A stretch of 9,470 nt of DNA. Origin: CAZQKL01 sp964593895 [NCBI: uncultured bacterium] (lineage in GTDB: Bacteria > DYJV01). The notes below the pieces were generated by a model that saw nothing but the letters and a program-made list of their open reading frames with translations, did not search any database and was not told the DNA's origin. Within the stretch, counting starts at the first letter, position 1, and each line of letters opens with the position of its first letter. The DNA is taken from assembly GCA_964593895.1 (NCBI GenBank), contig CAZQKL010000082.1, forward strand, positions 1 to 9,470. The letters run 5' to 3'. Of this stretch, positions 1 to 7,076 are shown one piece after another. A program made the translations under genes and the position numbers.

Positions 1-1313
1 CAATGAGAGCAAGAGGAGCAAAAGTTACAGATATAGTAATTTTAATTGTTGCTGCTGATGACGGAGTTATGCCTCAAACAGTAGAATCAATTCAACATGC
101 TCAGGCAGCTGAAGTTCCAATAATTGTAGCAATTAACAAAATTGATAAACCAAATGCAAATCCTGAAAAAGTAATAAATCAGCTTATGGAATATAATTTA
201 GTTCCAGAAGAGTATGGTGGTGACACCCTTTTTGTGAAAATAAGTGCCAAAAAAGGTGAAGGAATTGATGATTTACTTGAAGCAATATTACTTCAAGCAG
301 AAATTCTTGAATTAAAAGCAAATCCAAATAAAAGGGCAAGAGGATTTATAATTGAATCAAGGTTAGACAAAGGAAGAGGACCTGTTGCAACAGTATTAGT
401 AACAGAAGGAACTTTAAAAGTAGGAGATAATCTTGTTGCTGGAAAATTTTACTGCAAGGTAAGAAGTTTAATTGACGATAAAGGCAAAAGAATTAAAGAA
501 GCTGGACCTTCTACTCCTGTAGAAGTTTTAGGTTTTAATGGAGTGCCTGAAGCAGGAGAAGAAGTAATAGCAGTAGAATCAGAAAAACAGGCAAAAGAAC
601 TTGCTGAATATAGAGAACAGAAAGAAAAAGAAAGAAAAACAGTTGCTAAAAAGATTTCACTTGAAGAGCTTTATTCTCAGATTCAGAAGGGAGAACTTAA
701 AGAGCTTAATTTAATTGTTAAAGGAGATGTCCAAGGAACAGTTGATGCAATAAAAGTTGCTTTAGAAAAATTGTCAACCGATGAAGTTAAAGTAAAAATA
801 ATCGGTTCAGGAGTTGGAGGAATTACAGAAAGTGATGTTCTTTTAGCAACTGCATCAAATGCAATGATTATAGGTTTTAATGTTAGACCTGATACAAAAG
901 CAAGAAAGTTAGCTGAACAGCATCATATTTCTATAAAAACATATTCAGTTATCTACGATATTGTTGATGATATTAAAAAAGCAATGGAAGGTTTACTTGA
1001 ACCTGAATATCAAGAAGTTTATCATGGAAGAGCAGAAATTAGACAGATATTTAATATCCCAAAAGTTGGAGTTGTTGCTGGTTGTATGGTAATTGATGGA
1101 AAGGTTACAAGAAATTCCAAAGTTAGGGTATTGAGAGATAATGTTGTTGTTTATGAAGGAGAGCTTGCTTCTTTAAAAAGATTTAAAGACGATGTTAGAG
1201 AAGTTCAAGCTGGATATGAATGTGGAATGAGGATTGAAAATTTTAATGATATAAAAGAAGGTGATATAATAGAAGCCTATTCAATTGAAGAAGTTAAAAG
1301 AAAAATTGAATAG
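1..1313 (+). CDS. infB: Translation initiation factor IF2, C-terminal part (5' end outside window)
   Basis: IF2 is the GTPase that brings fMet-tRNA to the 30S subunit and promotes 50S joining in the cytoplasm. The frame is open from the first base. The ATG at position 3 is an internal Met in the family motif AMRARGA that follows the G3 box, so the gene is truncated by the window, not short. Numbering from that Met, the G4 box NKID is at 45-48 and the G5 box SAKKG at 81-85. A beta-barrel domain follows (about 100-190), then a charged helical linker (about 195-215), the IF2 domain 3 (about 220-320) and the C-terminal fMet-tRNA-binding barrel. That last barrel keeps Cys361 and Cys407 (in GYECGM), at the places of the conserved cysteines of the C2 domain. 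The P-loop and N-terminal domains are not visible. Two bases separate its stop from ylxP, so it heads a translation operon. Confidence 0.98.
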   Translation, partial: MRARGAKVTDIVILIVAADDGVMPQTVESIQHAQAAEVPIIVAINKIDKPNANPEKVINQLMEYNLVPEEYGGDTLFVKISAKKGEGIDDLLEAILLQAEILELKANPNKRARGFIIESRLDKGRGPVATVLVTEGTLKVGDNLVAGKFYCKVRSLIDDKGKRIKEAGPSTPVEVLGFNGVPEAGEEVIAVESEKQAKELAEYREQKEKERKTVAKKISLEELYSQIQKGELKELNLIVKGDVQGTVDAIKVALEKLSTDEVKVKIIGSGVGGITESDVLLATASNAMIIGFNVRPDTKARKLAEQHHISIKTYSVIYDIVDDIKKAMEGLLEPEYQEVYHGRAEIRQIFNIPKVGVVAGCMVIDGKVTRNSKVRVLRDNVVVYEGELASLKRFKDDVREVQAGYECGMRIENFNDIKEGDIIEAYSIEEVKRKIE

Positions 1314-1315
1314 AA

Positions 1316-1603
1316 ATGTTTATTGGCGCTGGAATTGTTAAAATTAATATACCTTATTCTCATTCTTTGAAGGATAAAAGAAAAGTAATTAAAAGTATTA
1401 TAAATTCTCTGCAAAATAAGTATAATCTATCAGTATCAGAGGTAGGTTCACTTGACAATAAAACAATTGGAGAAATTGGTTTTTCAATGGTTTCTTATGA
1501 TAAAAAGTATATAAATAGCCTTTTTGATAAAATTCTTGATTTTATAAATTCAAATTATGATATAGTGGTTCTTGATGAAAATTATGAAATAATGAAATAT
1601 TGA
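1316..1603 (+). CDS. ylxP: YlxP-like DUF503 family protein
   Basis: This 95-residue cytoplasmic protein matches the DUF503/YlxP family. The N-terminal MFIGAGIVKINIPYSHSLK leads into the family signature with SLKDKR and a following helix (KVIKSIINSLQNKYNLSVSEV). A beta strand (IGEIGFSMVS, about 52-61) and a second helix follow, a ferredoxin-like alpha-beta layout. Its biochemical function is not firmly established. The gene commonly lies between infB and rbfA, as here, which suggests a role near translation or ribosome maturation. The ATG is two bases after the infB stop. I see no good Shine-Dalgarno sequence before it, so translation probably depends on coupling to infB. Length is normal for the family. 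Confidence 0.9.
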   Translation: MFIGAGIVKINIPYSHSLKDKRKVIKSIINSLQNKYNLSVSEVGSLDNKTIGEIGFSMVSYDKKYINSLFDKILDFINSNYDIVVLDENYEIMKY

Positions 1604-1611
1604 GGAGAATT

Positions 1612-1953
1612 ATGCTTGATAGAAATATAAGAGTTTCTGAACTTCTAAAGCAAGAAATCTCAAATATGATACTTTTTGGAGAAATAAAAGACCCGAGAGT
1701 TGCCCATGTTTTAATCACAAGGGTTGATGTTTCAAAAGACCTAACAAATGCGAAAATTTTTTTCAGAACTTATGAAGATGAAGATATAAAAAATATTGAA
1801 GAAACATTAAATAGAGCAAGTTCTTTTATAAGAAACAGGCTTTTTAAAAAACTTCGTTTAAAAAAGGCAATAAATTTAAAATTTATTTATGATGATTCTC
1901 AAAAATATTTAGACAAAATTGACGAAATTTTAAGGAAAATTCATGGAGAATAA
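1612..1953 (+). CDS. rbfA: 30S ribosome-binding factor RbfA
   Basis: RbfA binds the immature 30S subunit and assists late maturation of the 16S rRNA 5' end, including in the cold. The 113-residue product shows the single KH-like domain. An N-terminal helix holds RVSELLKQEISNMIL, followed by the family motif KDPRV, a strand (VLITRVDVSKDLTNAKIFF) and a C-terminal helix with RNRLFKKLRLKKAINLKF. It ends near the usual ...DEILRKI, so it is full length. I start it at the ATG at 1612, because AGGAG lies at 1603-1607 and the family begins about here. A TTG at 1600 in the same frame would add four residues (MRRI) but has no ribosome-binding site. The 3' end overlaps nrnA by 11 bp. Confidence 0.95.
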   Translation: MLDRNIRVSELLKQEISNMILFGEIKDPRVAHVLITRVDVSKDLTNAKIFFRTYEDEDIKNIEETLNRASSFIRNRLFKKLRLKKAINLKFIYDDSQKYLDKIDEILRKIHGE

Positions 1954-2917
1954 TTCTTTAAATGAAATTGCTAATGTTTTAAAAAATAAAAATAGTTTCT
2001 TAATTATTTCCCATAAATTTCCTGATGGAGACACAATAGGTGCAAATTTTGCATTATCTCTTTGCTTAAAAAAACTTAATAAGAAAGTTATTTCTTATTG
2101 TGAACATAAAATCCCTGAAGTTTTTGAATTCCTTTTGACTGATGATATAAAATTTACAACTTCAGTTGAAGATATTAAAAATGAAAAATTTGATTCAATA
2201 GTTGCAGTAGATGCAAGTGATGAAAGAAGGTTTTCTGAATTTGAAAAGATTAAAAATTTAGGAGAAATAATAATTAATATTGACCATCATAAATCAAATG
2301 AATTTTTTGGACACTTTAACTTTGTTGACCTAAACGCAAGTGCTACAAGTGAAATTATCTATGACCTTATAAAAATTTTAGAAATTGATATTGATAAAGA
2401 TATAGCAAAGGCAATCTATACTGGAATAATTACAGATACAGGTTCTTTTAGATATTCAAATACAACAAAAAAATGTTTTCATATTGCAGGAGAACTTTTA
2501 TCAAAAGGGATAAATGCATGGGAAATTTCAGAAAAAATATATGAGAATTATCCTTTTAAAAGGATAAAACTTTTATCAGAAGCTTTAAATTCAATTGAAC
2601 TTTTATGCAATAATAAAGTAGCACTTATGAGCTTAAATTACAAAACTTTGAAAAAATATAACGCAGATTTTGATGATACAGATGGATTTGTAAATTATGG
2701 AAGAAGCATAAAAGGAGTGGAGTTATCAATTTTTATTAAAGAAGATGAAAATGGATGTAAGCTAAGCTTTAGGTCTAAAGGAAATGTTGATGCAAGTAAA
2801 ATTGCGGAAAAATTTGGTGGTGGTGGACATTTTAATGCAGCTGGAGCTTATATTGAAAAAAGTATTAATGAAACAGAGAAAATAATTAAAAAAACTTTAA
2901 AAAATTTTAATATCTAA
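1943..2917 (+). CDS. nrnA: DHH-family oligoribonuclease / pAp phosphatase
   Basis: NrnA-type enzymes degrade 2-5 nt RNA fragments to mononucleotides and many also dephosphorylate 3'-phosphoadenosine 5'-phosphate (pAp). The 324-residue cytoplasmic protein has the full two-domain layout. The DHH phosphoesterase domain has the metal ligands in SHKFPDGD (His24, Asp28, Asp30), Asp90 in VAVDASD, the DHH triad at 114-116 in NIDHHKS, and Asp165 in TDTGSFRYS. The C-terminal DHHA1 domain carries the RNA-binding GGGGH at 292-296 followed by NAAGAY. The start at 1943 has AAGGA at 1932-1936 and lies inside the end of rbfA, so coupling is likely. The neighbourhood (infB-ylxP-rbfA) is the usual one for this gene. 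The expected downstream truB is absent, because the next genes run on the opposite strand. Whether the enzyme has pAp activity cannot be read from sequence. Confidence 0.95.
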   Translation: MENNSLNEIANVLKNKNSFLIISHKFPDGDTIGANFALSLCLKKLNKKVISYCEHKIPEVFEFLLTDDIKFTTSVEDIKNEKFDSIVAVDASDERRFSEFEKIKNLGEIIINIDHHKSNEFFGHFNFVDLNASATSEIIYDLIKILEIDIDKDIAKAIYTGIITDTGSFRYSNTTKKCFHIAGELLSKGINAWEISEKIYENYPFKRIKLLSEALNSIELLCNNKVALMSLNYKTLKKYNADFDDTDGFVNYGRSIKGVELSIFIKEDENGCKLSFRSKGNVDASKIAEKFGGGGHFNAAGAYIEKSINETEKIIKKTLKNFNI

Positions 2918-3182
2918 TCACAAAATTTTTAAACTCTCCCGTATATTCTTTCTCCTTATACTTTACATCAGTAACTTTAGAAGCTGGTGAACCAATCCAG
3001 CACCAATTAAGAAATTCTTTTAACTTATCTTCATCACCCTCCACTTCAATCTCAACTGTCCCATCTATATTGTTTTTTACCCAACCAGTAAGTCCAAGTT
3101 CTTGAGCTTTTTCTTTTGTATAAGCTCTAAACCATACTCCTTGAACTTTTCCTGAAACTATAATGTTATATCTTTTTTTCAT
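2907..3182 (-). CDS. acyP: Acylphosphatase
   Basis: This 91-residue cytoplasmic enzyme hydrolyses carboxyl-phosphate bonds such as acetyl phosphate, carbamoyl phosphate or 1,3-bisphosphoglycerate. The N-terminal loop VSGKVQGVWFRAYTK gives the phosphate-binding cradle with catalytic Arg19. GWVKNNIDGTVEIEVEG provides catalytic Asn37, and the usual C-terminal strand ends in FKNFVIRY. Length and motifs are those of a complete single-domain acylphosphatase. It starts inside the pfkA stop (ATGA, 4-bp overlap), with GAGGT about six bases upstream (minus-strand 3193-3189), so it is the last gene of the sucC-sucD-pfkA-acyP run. Its stop codon lies within the end of convergent nrnA. The substrate is not evident. 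Succinyl phosphate made by SucCD or 1,3-bisphosphoglycerate from glycolysis are only guesses from context. Confidence 0.95.
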   Translation of the reverse strand: MKKRYNIIVSGKVQGVWFRAYTKEKAQELGLTGWVKNNIDGTVEIEVEGDEDKLKEFLNWCWIGSPASKVTDVKYKEKEYTGEFKNFVIRY

Positions 3183-4135
3183 ACAAGAACCTCAGCAAGT
3201 TTAAGTAATCTAAAATCAAGAAGTTTCTTTGTGTTTATAACTTTTGTTAATTCAATTGGTTTTATGCTCCCATCCCATAATCCAACCATAAGTCCACTTT
3301 TATTATTCAAAAGTAATTCTACAGCAACTCTCCCAAATCTACTTGCTAAAATTCTATCAAATACTGAAGTATACCCTCCTCTTTGATAATGTCCAAGAAC
3401 TGTTATTCTTGTTTCATAACCAACAAGTCCTTTCAATTTTCTCTGAATTTCGTAAGCACTTGCAGCACCTTCAGCAACAATTATTATACTATTTGTTTTA
3501 CCCTGTTTATATCTACTATATAGTAACTCAGCTATCTTATCAAGATTATATGGAATTTCAGGAATTATTACAGCTTCAGCACCACATGCAATTCCAGAAG
3601 CAAGCGCAAGATAACCACAGTTTCTACCCATTACTTCAATTATAAATGCTCTTTCATGAGATGAAGCGGTATCTTTAATACAGTCAACAGCATTAATTAT
3701 TATATTTAATGAAGTATCAACTCCTATTGACATATCTGTGCCATAGATATCATTATCAATACTTGCAGGAATTCCAATTACTTTAACTCCCATATTGTGT
3801 AAAACATTAGCTCCTCTTAAAGAACCATCTCCACCAATTACAATTAATCCATCAATTTTTTCCTCTTCTAAAATTTTAACTGCTTTTCTTTGTCCTTCTT
3901 CAGTTTTAAATTCTTCACATCTTGCAGTAAGTAAAATTGTTCCACCTCTTTGAAGAATTCCACTTACAGATTTTGAATCAAGAGGGATAAATTCCCTGTC
4001 AAGAAGTCCAGCATATCCTCTTTTAATTCCCACAACTTCCAATCCTTCATGTAGAGCAAATCTTACACAAGCTCTAATACATGCATTCATCCCAGAACAA
4101 TCACCACCACTTGTTAAAATTGCTATTTTTTTCAT
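3179..4135 (-). CDS. pfkA: ATP-dependent 6-phosphofructokinase
   Basis: Phosphorylates fructose 6-phosphate to fructose 1,6-bisphosphate in glycolysis (cytoplasm, usually a tetramer). The 318-residue protein aligns almost without gaps to the numbering of mature E. coli PfkA. It has GGD at 10-12, Arg72, GGDGS at 101-105, IDND at 126-129 with the catalytic base Asp127, Arg162, MGR at 169-171, Glu222, Arg243, His249 and Arg252. Gly104 is the mark of the ATP-using type; PPi-dependent enzymes have Asp there. Position 124 is Ala rather than Gly (ATP type) or Lys (PPi type), which still argues for ATP. In the allosteric site Arg21, Arg25, Glu187 and Lys213 are kept, but Arg54 is Ser, Arg154 is Lys and Lys211 is Gln. 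AGAGGA lies five bases before the ATG, inside the sucD end. Only 1 bp separates the two genes. Confidence 0.96.
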   Translation of the reverse strand: MKKIAILTSGGDCSGMNACIRACVRFALHEGLEVVGIKRGYAGLLDREFIPLDSKSVSGILQRGGTILLTARCEEFKTEEGQRKAVKILEEEKIDGLIVIGGDGSLRGANVLHNMGVKVIGIPASIDNDIYGTDMSIGVDTSLNIIINAVDCIKDTASSHERAFIIEVMGRNCGYLALASGIACGAEAVIIPEIPYNLDKIAELLYSRYKQGKTNSIIIVAEGAASAYEIQRKLKGLVGYETRITVLGHYQRGGYTSVFDRILASRFGRVAVELLLNNKSGLMVGLWDGSIKPIELTKVINTKKLLDFRLLKLAEVLV

Positions 4136-4136
4136 T

Positions 4137-5018
4137 TTATTCCTCTTTTTTTAATGCTTTTAAAAGTGTTAAACCTATTTCAGCTGGAGATTTTGCAACA
4201 TATACTCCTGCACTCTCAAGTGCTTCAATTTTTTCTTTTGCTGTTCCTTTTCCTCCAGTTATAATAGCTCCAGCATGTCCCATTCTTTTTCCTGGAGGAG
4301 CGGTCTGGCCAGCAATAAATGCTACAACAGGTTTTGTGAACTCTTTTTTTATAAATTCTGCAGCTTCCTCTTCAGCAGTTCCCCCAATCTCTCCAATAAT
4401 TACAACTGCTTCAGTTTGGGAATCTTCTTTAAAAAGTTTCAATATATCTACAAAATTTGAACCAATTATTGGGTCACCACCAATTCCAACGCATGTTGAT
4501 TGACCATATCCAACTTCACATATTTGAGCTACTGTTTCATAAGTTAATGTTCCACTTCTTGAAATTACTCCAATAGTTCCTTCTTTATGAATATCTCCAG
4601 GCATTATTCCAACTTTTGATTTTCCAGGAGAAATAACTCCAGGACAATTTGGACCAATTAATCTAACTCCTTTAAGGTCAACATACTTTTTAGCTTTTAT
4701 CATATCAAGTGGAGGAATTCCTTCTGTTATACAAACAATTAAATTTACTCCACTATCAGCTGCTTCCATAATTGCATCTACTGCAAAAGCTGGAGGAACA
4801 AATATTAAAGATGTATTAGCCTCTGTCTCTTTTACTGCTTCTTCAACTGTATCAAAAATTGGTATTTTTTCATCAAATTTCTGTCCACCTTTACCTGGAG
4901 TGACACCAGCTACAATTTGAGTTCCATATTCTAAACATTTTCTTGCATGAAATGAACCTTCCTGTCCAGTTATTCCTTGAACAACAACCTTTGTATTTTT
5001 ATCAACTAAAATACTCAT
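4137..5018 (-). CDS. sucD: Succinyl-CoA synthetase, alpha subunit (ADP/GDP-forming)
   Basis: Alpha subunit of the enzyme that interconverts succinyl-CoA and succinate with substrate-level phosphorylation. It carries the CoA site and the phosphorylated histidine. Of its 293 residues, the N-terminal Rossmann-like CoA-binding domain begins with [14 protein letters not shown] (12-24). GPNCPG lies at 122-127, SRSGTLTYE at 153-161, GIGGDPIIG at 178-186, and the active-site histidine is His248 in [11 protein letters not shown]. Length is normal (about 290). It overlaps the sucC stop by one base (TAATG), with AGGAGG six bases upstream, so the two subunits should be made in step. The family also includes close relatives acting on other acids (for example malate-CoA ligase), but the motifs fit SucD and I see no reason to prefer those. 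Confidence 0.97.
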   Translation of the reverse strand: MSILVDKNTKVVVQGITGQEGSFHARKCLEYGTQIVAGVTPGKGGQKFDEKIPIFDTVEEAVKETEANTSLIFVPPAFAVDAIMEAADSGVNLIVCITEGIPPLDMIKAKKYVDLKGVRLIGPNCPGVISPGKSKVGIMPGDIHKEGTIGVISRSGTLTYETVAQICEVGYGQSTCVGIGGDPIIGSNFVDILKLFKEDSQTEAVVIIGEIGGTAEEEAAEFIKKEFTKPVVAFIAGQTAPPGKRMGHAGAIITGGKGTAKEKIEALESAGVYVAKSPAEIGLTLLKALKKEE

Positions 5019-6187
5019 TATTCTCCTCCTTTTGCAAGTTCTACTGCTTTTTCTGCTGCTTCTTTTAACCCTTTAGCGGTATAAAATTTTAATCCACTCT
5101 CATCAATCATTTTTCTTGCTATATCAGCATTTGTTCCCTGTAATCTTATTACAACTGGAACATTTATATCAACAATCTTTGAAGCTTCAAGAATTCCCTG
5201 TGCAATCCTATCACATCTAACAATTCCACCAAAAATATTAACTAATACCGCTTTAACATTTTTATCACTTAAAATAATTCTAAATGCATTAGCAACTGCC
5301 TCAACATTTGCACCACCACCAACATCAAGAAAATTTGCTGGTTCTCCTCCAGCATATTTTATTATATCCATTGTAGCCATTGCAAGACCTGCACCATTTA
5401 CCATGCATCCAACATTTCCATTAAGTTTAATATAGCTTAATTTATACTTACTTGCTTCAACTTCTGCAGGTTCTTCCTCATCAATATCTCTTAATTCTAA
5501 AATTTCTGGATGCCTGAATAATCCATTATCATCAAAATTTATTTTTGCATCAAGTGCTAAAATTTCACCTTCAACTGTTTCTATTAAAGGATTTATCTCA
5601 ACCAAAGAACAATCTTTTTCAATGAACAATTTATACAATCCATTTAAAAATTTTGAAAAATCTTTTAATTTATCTTTTTCAAATCCTAATTTATAACCAA
5701 GCCTTCTAATTTGAAATCCCATAAGTCCCACACATGGTTCAATGTATTCTTTAAATATCTTTTCAGGAGTTTCTTCAGCTACTTTCTCAATTTCAACTCC
5801 ACCTTCTGTGCTTGCCATAATAACAAGAGAATTTTTTGACCTATCAATTACCATTCCAAGATAAAGCTCTCTTTTTATATTACTTGCCTTTTCTATTAAA
5901 ACTTTTCTAACAATTTTCCCTTCTGGACCAGTTTGATAAGTTACAAGTTTTTTACCAAGTAAAGATTTTACTGCTTCAATACATTCTTCCAAATTATTTA
6001 CAAGTTTAACTCCACCTGCTTTTCCTCTTCCACCTGCATGTATCTGAGCTTTTACAACAACTTTACCACCTCCAAGCTCATTATAAACTTTTTCAACTTC
6101 ATCAATTGAAAAAATAACATTACCCTTTGGAACTTTTACTCCATACTGAGAAAAAAGTTCTTTTGCCTGATATTCATGAACTTTCAT
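5018..6187 (-). CDS. sucC: Succinyl-CoA synthetase, beta subunit (ADP/GDP-forming)
   Basis: Beta subunit of succinyl-CoA synthetase, holding the nucleotide (ATP-grasp) and succinate sites. The 389 residues match the usual 388. It opens with the canonical [12 protein letters not shown]. The ATP-grasp lysine-glycine loop is [17 protein letters not shown] (45-61), and Mg ligands Asn199 (VEINPL) and Asp213 ([11 protein letters not shown]) fall at the same numbers as in E. coli Suc[20 protein letters not shown] (256-274) and NIFGGI (317-322) form the succinate/phosphohistidine side. Preference for ATP or GTP cannot be read safely. The start has a strong site (AGGAGGA at minus-strand 6197-6191). 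It is the first gene of the minus-strand run ending at acyP, 45 bp after the regulator gene, with a candidate promoter across that junction. Confidence 0.97.
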   Translation of the reverse strand: MKVHEYQAKELFSQYGVKVPKGNVIFSIDEVEKVYNELGGGKVVVKAQIHAGGRGKAGGVKLVNNLEECIEAVKSLLGKKLVTYQTGPEGKIVRKVLIEKASNIKRELYLGMVIDRSKNSLVIMASTEGGVEIEKVAEETPEKIFKEYIEPCVGLMGFQIRRLGYKLGFEKDKLKDFSKFLNGLYKLFIEKDCSLVEINPLIETVEGEILALDAKINFDDNGLFRHPEILELRDIDEEEPAEVEASKYKLSYIKLNGNVGCMVNGAGLAMATMDIIKYAGGEPANFLDVGGGANVEAVANAFRIILSDKNVKAVLVNIFGGIVRCDRIAQGILEASKIVDINVPVVIRLQGTNADIARKMIDESGLKFYTAKGLKEAAEKAVELAKGGE

Positions 6188-6188
6188 A

Positions 6189-6244
6189 TCTCCTCCTGAG
6201 TGTAAAATTTGAAATTATGTATACAATTCCTTTTATTTTGTCAA
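6189..6244 (-). promoter_or_regulatory. Candidate sigma70 promoter and ribosome-binding site for sucC-sucD-pfkA-acyP
   Basis: On the minus strand a perfect TTGACA (6244-6239, inside the last codons of the regulator gene) is followed after 19 bp by CATAAT (6219-6214), then AGGAGGA (6197-6191) before the sucC ATG. A 17-bp spacer would instead place TACATA as the -10, a poorer match. The 19-bp spacer is longer than ideal. An 8-bp palindrome TGTATACA (6218-6225) overlaps the -10 region and could be an operator or chance. Confidence 0.45.
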
Positions 6245-6961
6245 TAGAGGAGTGGTTTTTGTGATTTTGTAATACTCTTCAATAACATATTCTAAATGCT
6301 TTCTCATTGATTTTTCTGCTTTATCTGGAGATTTATTAAGAATGTTTATAAATATTTCTTTATGCTGGTTAAATAAAATTCTTTGAGAAACCATTGAAGT
6401 AAATAAAACCTCTCTGTAAAATTTCAAAGATGAGCTTAAAAGAGAATGTATGTTTTCAATAATGTGAATATAAATTGTATTTTTTGAAGCATAAGCTATA
6501 TGCATGTGAAAAGAAAAATCTGTTTTAAAGTCAATTTTCTTTAATTTAAGGTCTTTTTCCATTTCATCAATTATTGATTTTAAATTTTTTATATCGTTTT
6601 CAGTTCTGTTTATTGCAGCTTCTCTTGCTCCATATGCTTCTAAAAATGCCCTAATTTTAGTAAGTTCTATAATTTTATTTTGATCCTTTTCAAGCAAAAT
6701 CTTTATTGGAGAAGAAATTATCTCTTCAGATACATTTCTGACTATTGTTCTTTTTCCAGGATAAGTTTTTATAAAACCAAGGACTTCAAGATATTTTAAT
6801 GCTTCTCTAACTGAAGATCTGCTAACATTTAACATTTCAGTTAATTTTCTTTCTGAGGGAAGAGTATCTCCAACTTTTAATTTTCCCTTTGAAATAAGCT
6901 CAAGAATTTGAGATGCTATTTTATCAGGGATTGTCTCAATTTTTAAATTTTTTTTTATCAT
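6233..6961 (-). CDS. GntR/FadR-family transcriptional regulator with FCD ligand-binding domain
   Basis: A 242-residue cytoplasmic DNA-binding regulator. Residues about 10-76 form the winged helix-turn-helix of the GntR family (KIASQILELISKGKLKVGDTL, then LPSERKLTEMLNVSRSSVRE). Arg38, Arg48, Arg52 and Gly69-Lys70 in the wing (YPGKRT) match the operator-contacting positions known from E. coli FadR. Residues about 95-230 form the all-helical FCD domain. Asp148 and His152 (DFSFH), His200 (QHKEI) and His222 (KHLEY) fit the metal-ligand set of metal-containing FCD regulators that sense small carboxylates. The fatty-acyl-CoA-binding FadR lacks that set. It diverges from the acyl-CoA synthetase/TRAP operon, with a FadR-type operator between them, so it probably represses that operon and itself. 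No strong Shine-Dalgarno precedes the ATG, and a stop codon two codons upstream excludes a longer form. The effector is unknown. Confidence 0.92.
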   Translation of the reverse strand: MIKKNLKIETIPDKIASQILELISKGKLKVGDTLPSERKLTEMLNVSRSSVREALKYLEVLGFIKTYPGKRTIVRNVSEEIISSPIKILLEKDQNKIIELTKIRAFLEAYGAREAAINRTENDIKNLKSIIDEMEKDLKLKKIDFKTDFSFHMHIAYASKNTIYIHIIENIHSLLSSSLKFYREVLFTSMVSQRILFNQHKEIFINILNKSPDKAEKSMRKHLEYVIEEYYKITKTTPLLTK

Positions 6962-6967
6962 TTTCTA

Positions 6968-6996
6968 TTGACATATAAAATTATGTTTGTTATAAG
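6968..6996 (+). promoter_or_regulatory. Predicted sigma70 promoter for the acyl-CoA synthetase/TRAP operon
   Basis: A perfect -35 box TTGACA (6968-6973), an ideal 17-bp spacer and TATAAG (6991-6996, one mismatch to TATAAT). Transcription would begin near 7003, inside the inverted repeat at 7001-7019, and leave a leader of about 74 nt before the ATG at 7077, which has GGAG at 7067-7070. This is the best plus-strand promoter match in the divergent gap. Confidence 0.75.
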
Positions 6997-7000
6997 AAAT

Positions 7001-7019
7001 TGGTCTGACCATCAGACCA
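7001..7019. promoter_or_regulatory. FadR/GntR-type operator (19-bp inverted repeat)
   Basis: TGGTCTGACCATCAGACCA has two perfect 8-bp arms (TGGTCTGA and TCAGACCA) around a 3-bp centre. Its left 11 bases, TGGTCTGACCA, are themselves a palindrome. They match both the E. coli FadR core TGGTCNGACCA and the FadR-subfamily pattern TNGTNNNACNA. It starts four bases after the plus-strand -10 box and ends eight bases from the minus-strand -10 box, so a bound dimer would cover both predicted start sites. The adjacent regulator keeps the DNA-contacting arginines, which makes it the likely cognate protein. Confidence 0.8.
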
Positions 7020-7027
7020 TTTTTAAA

Positions 7028-7056
7028 ATTTTAATATATCATAATTTTTTTGTCAA
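7028..7056 (-). promoter_or_regulatory. Predicted sigma70 promoter for the GntR/FadR regulator gene
   Basis: On the minus strand, TTGACA (7056-7051), a 17-bp spacer and TAAAAT (7033-7028, one mismatch) point toward the regulator gene. The start would be near 7021, giving a leader of about 60 nt that runs through the operator and through the opposite promoter. The two promoters therefore face each other, and their transcripts would overlap by about 20 nt at their 5' ends. Confidence 0.6.
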
Positions 7057-7076
7057 ACAATTTTTTGGAGTAAATA

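Noticed and set aside
3-5. ATG at position 3 as the start of infB
   Set aside because: It is the internal Met of the AMRARGA motif after the G3 box; the reading frame enters from outside the window.
1600-1611. Upstream TTG start for rbfA adding MRRI
   Set aside because: No ribosome-binding site precedes it, whereas AGGAG sits just before the ATG at 1612 and the family starts near there.
2890-2940. AT-only palindromes (TTAAAA...TTTTAA) as a bidirectional terminator at the nrnA/acyP junction
   Set aside because: Stems have no G or C and would be unstable; such runs are common throughout this AT-rich sequence.
3343-4503. Plus-strand open frames opposite pfkA and sucD (3343-3645, 4081-4503, 4275-4460)
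   Set aside because: Low-complexity composition, no family resemblance, and fully covered by well-conserved minus-strand genes.
6962-7076. Riboswitch or small RNA in the divergent gap
   Set aside because: The 115 bp are accounted for by two promoters, an operator and a ribosome-binding site; I saw no known aptamer pattern.
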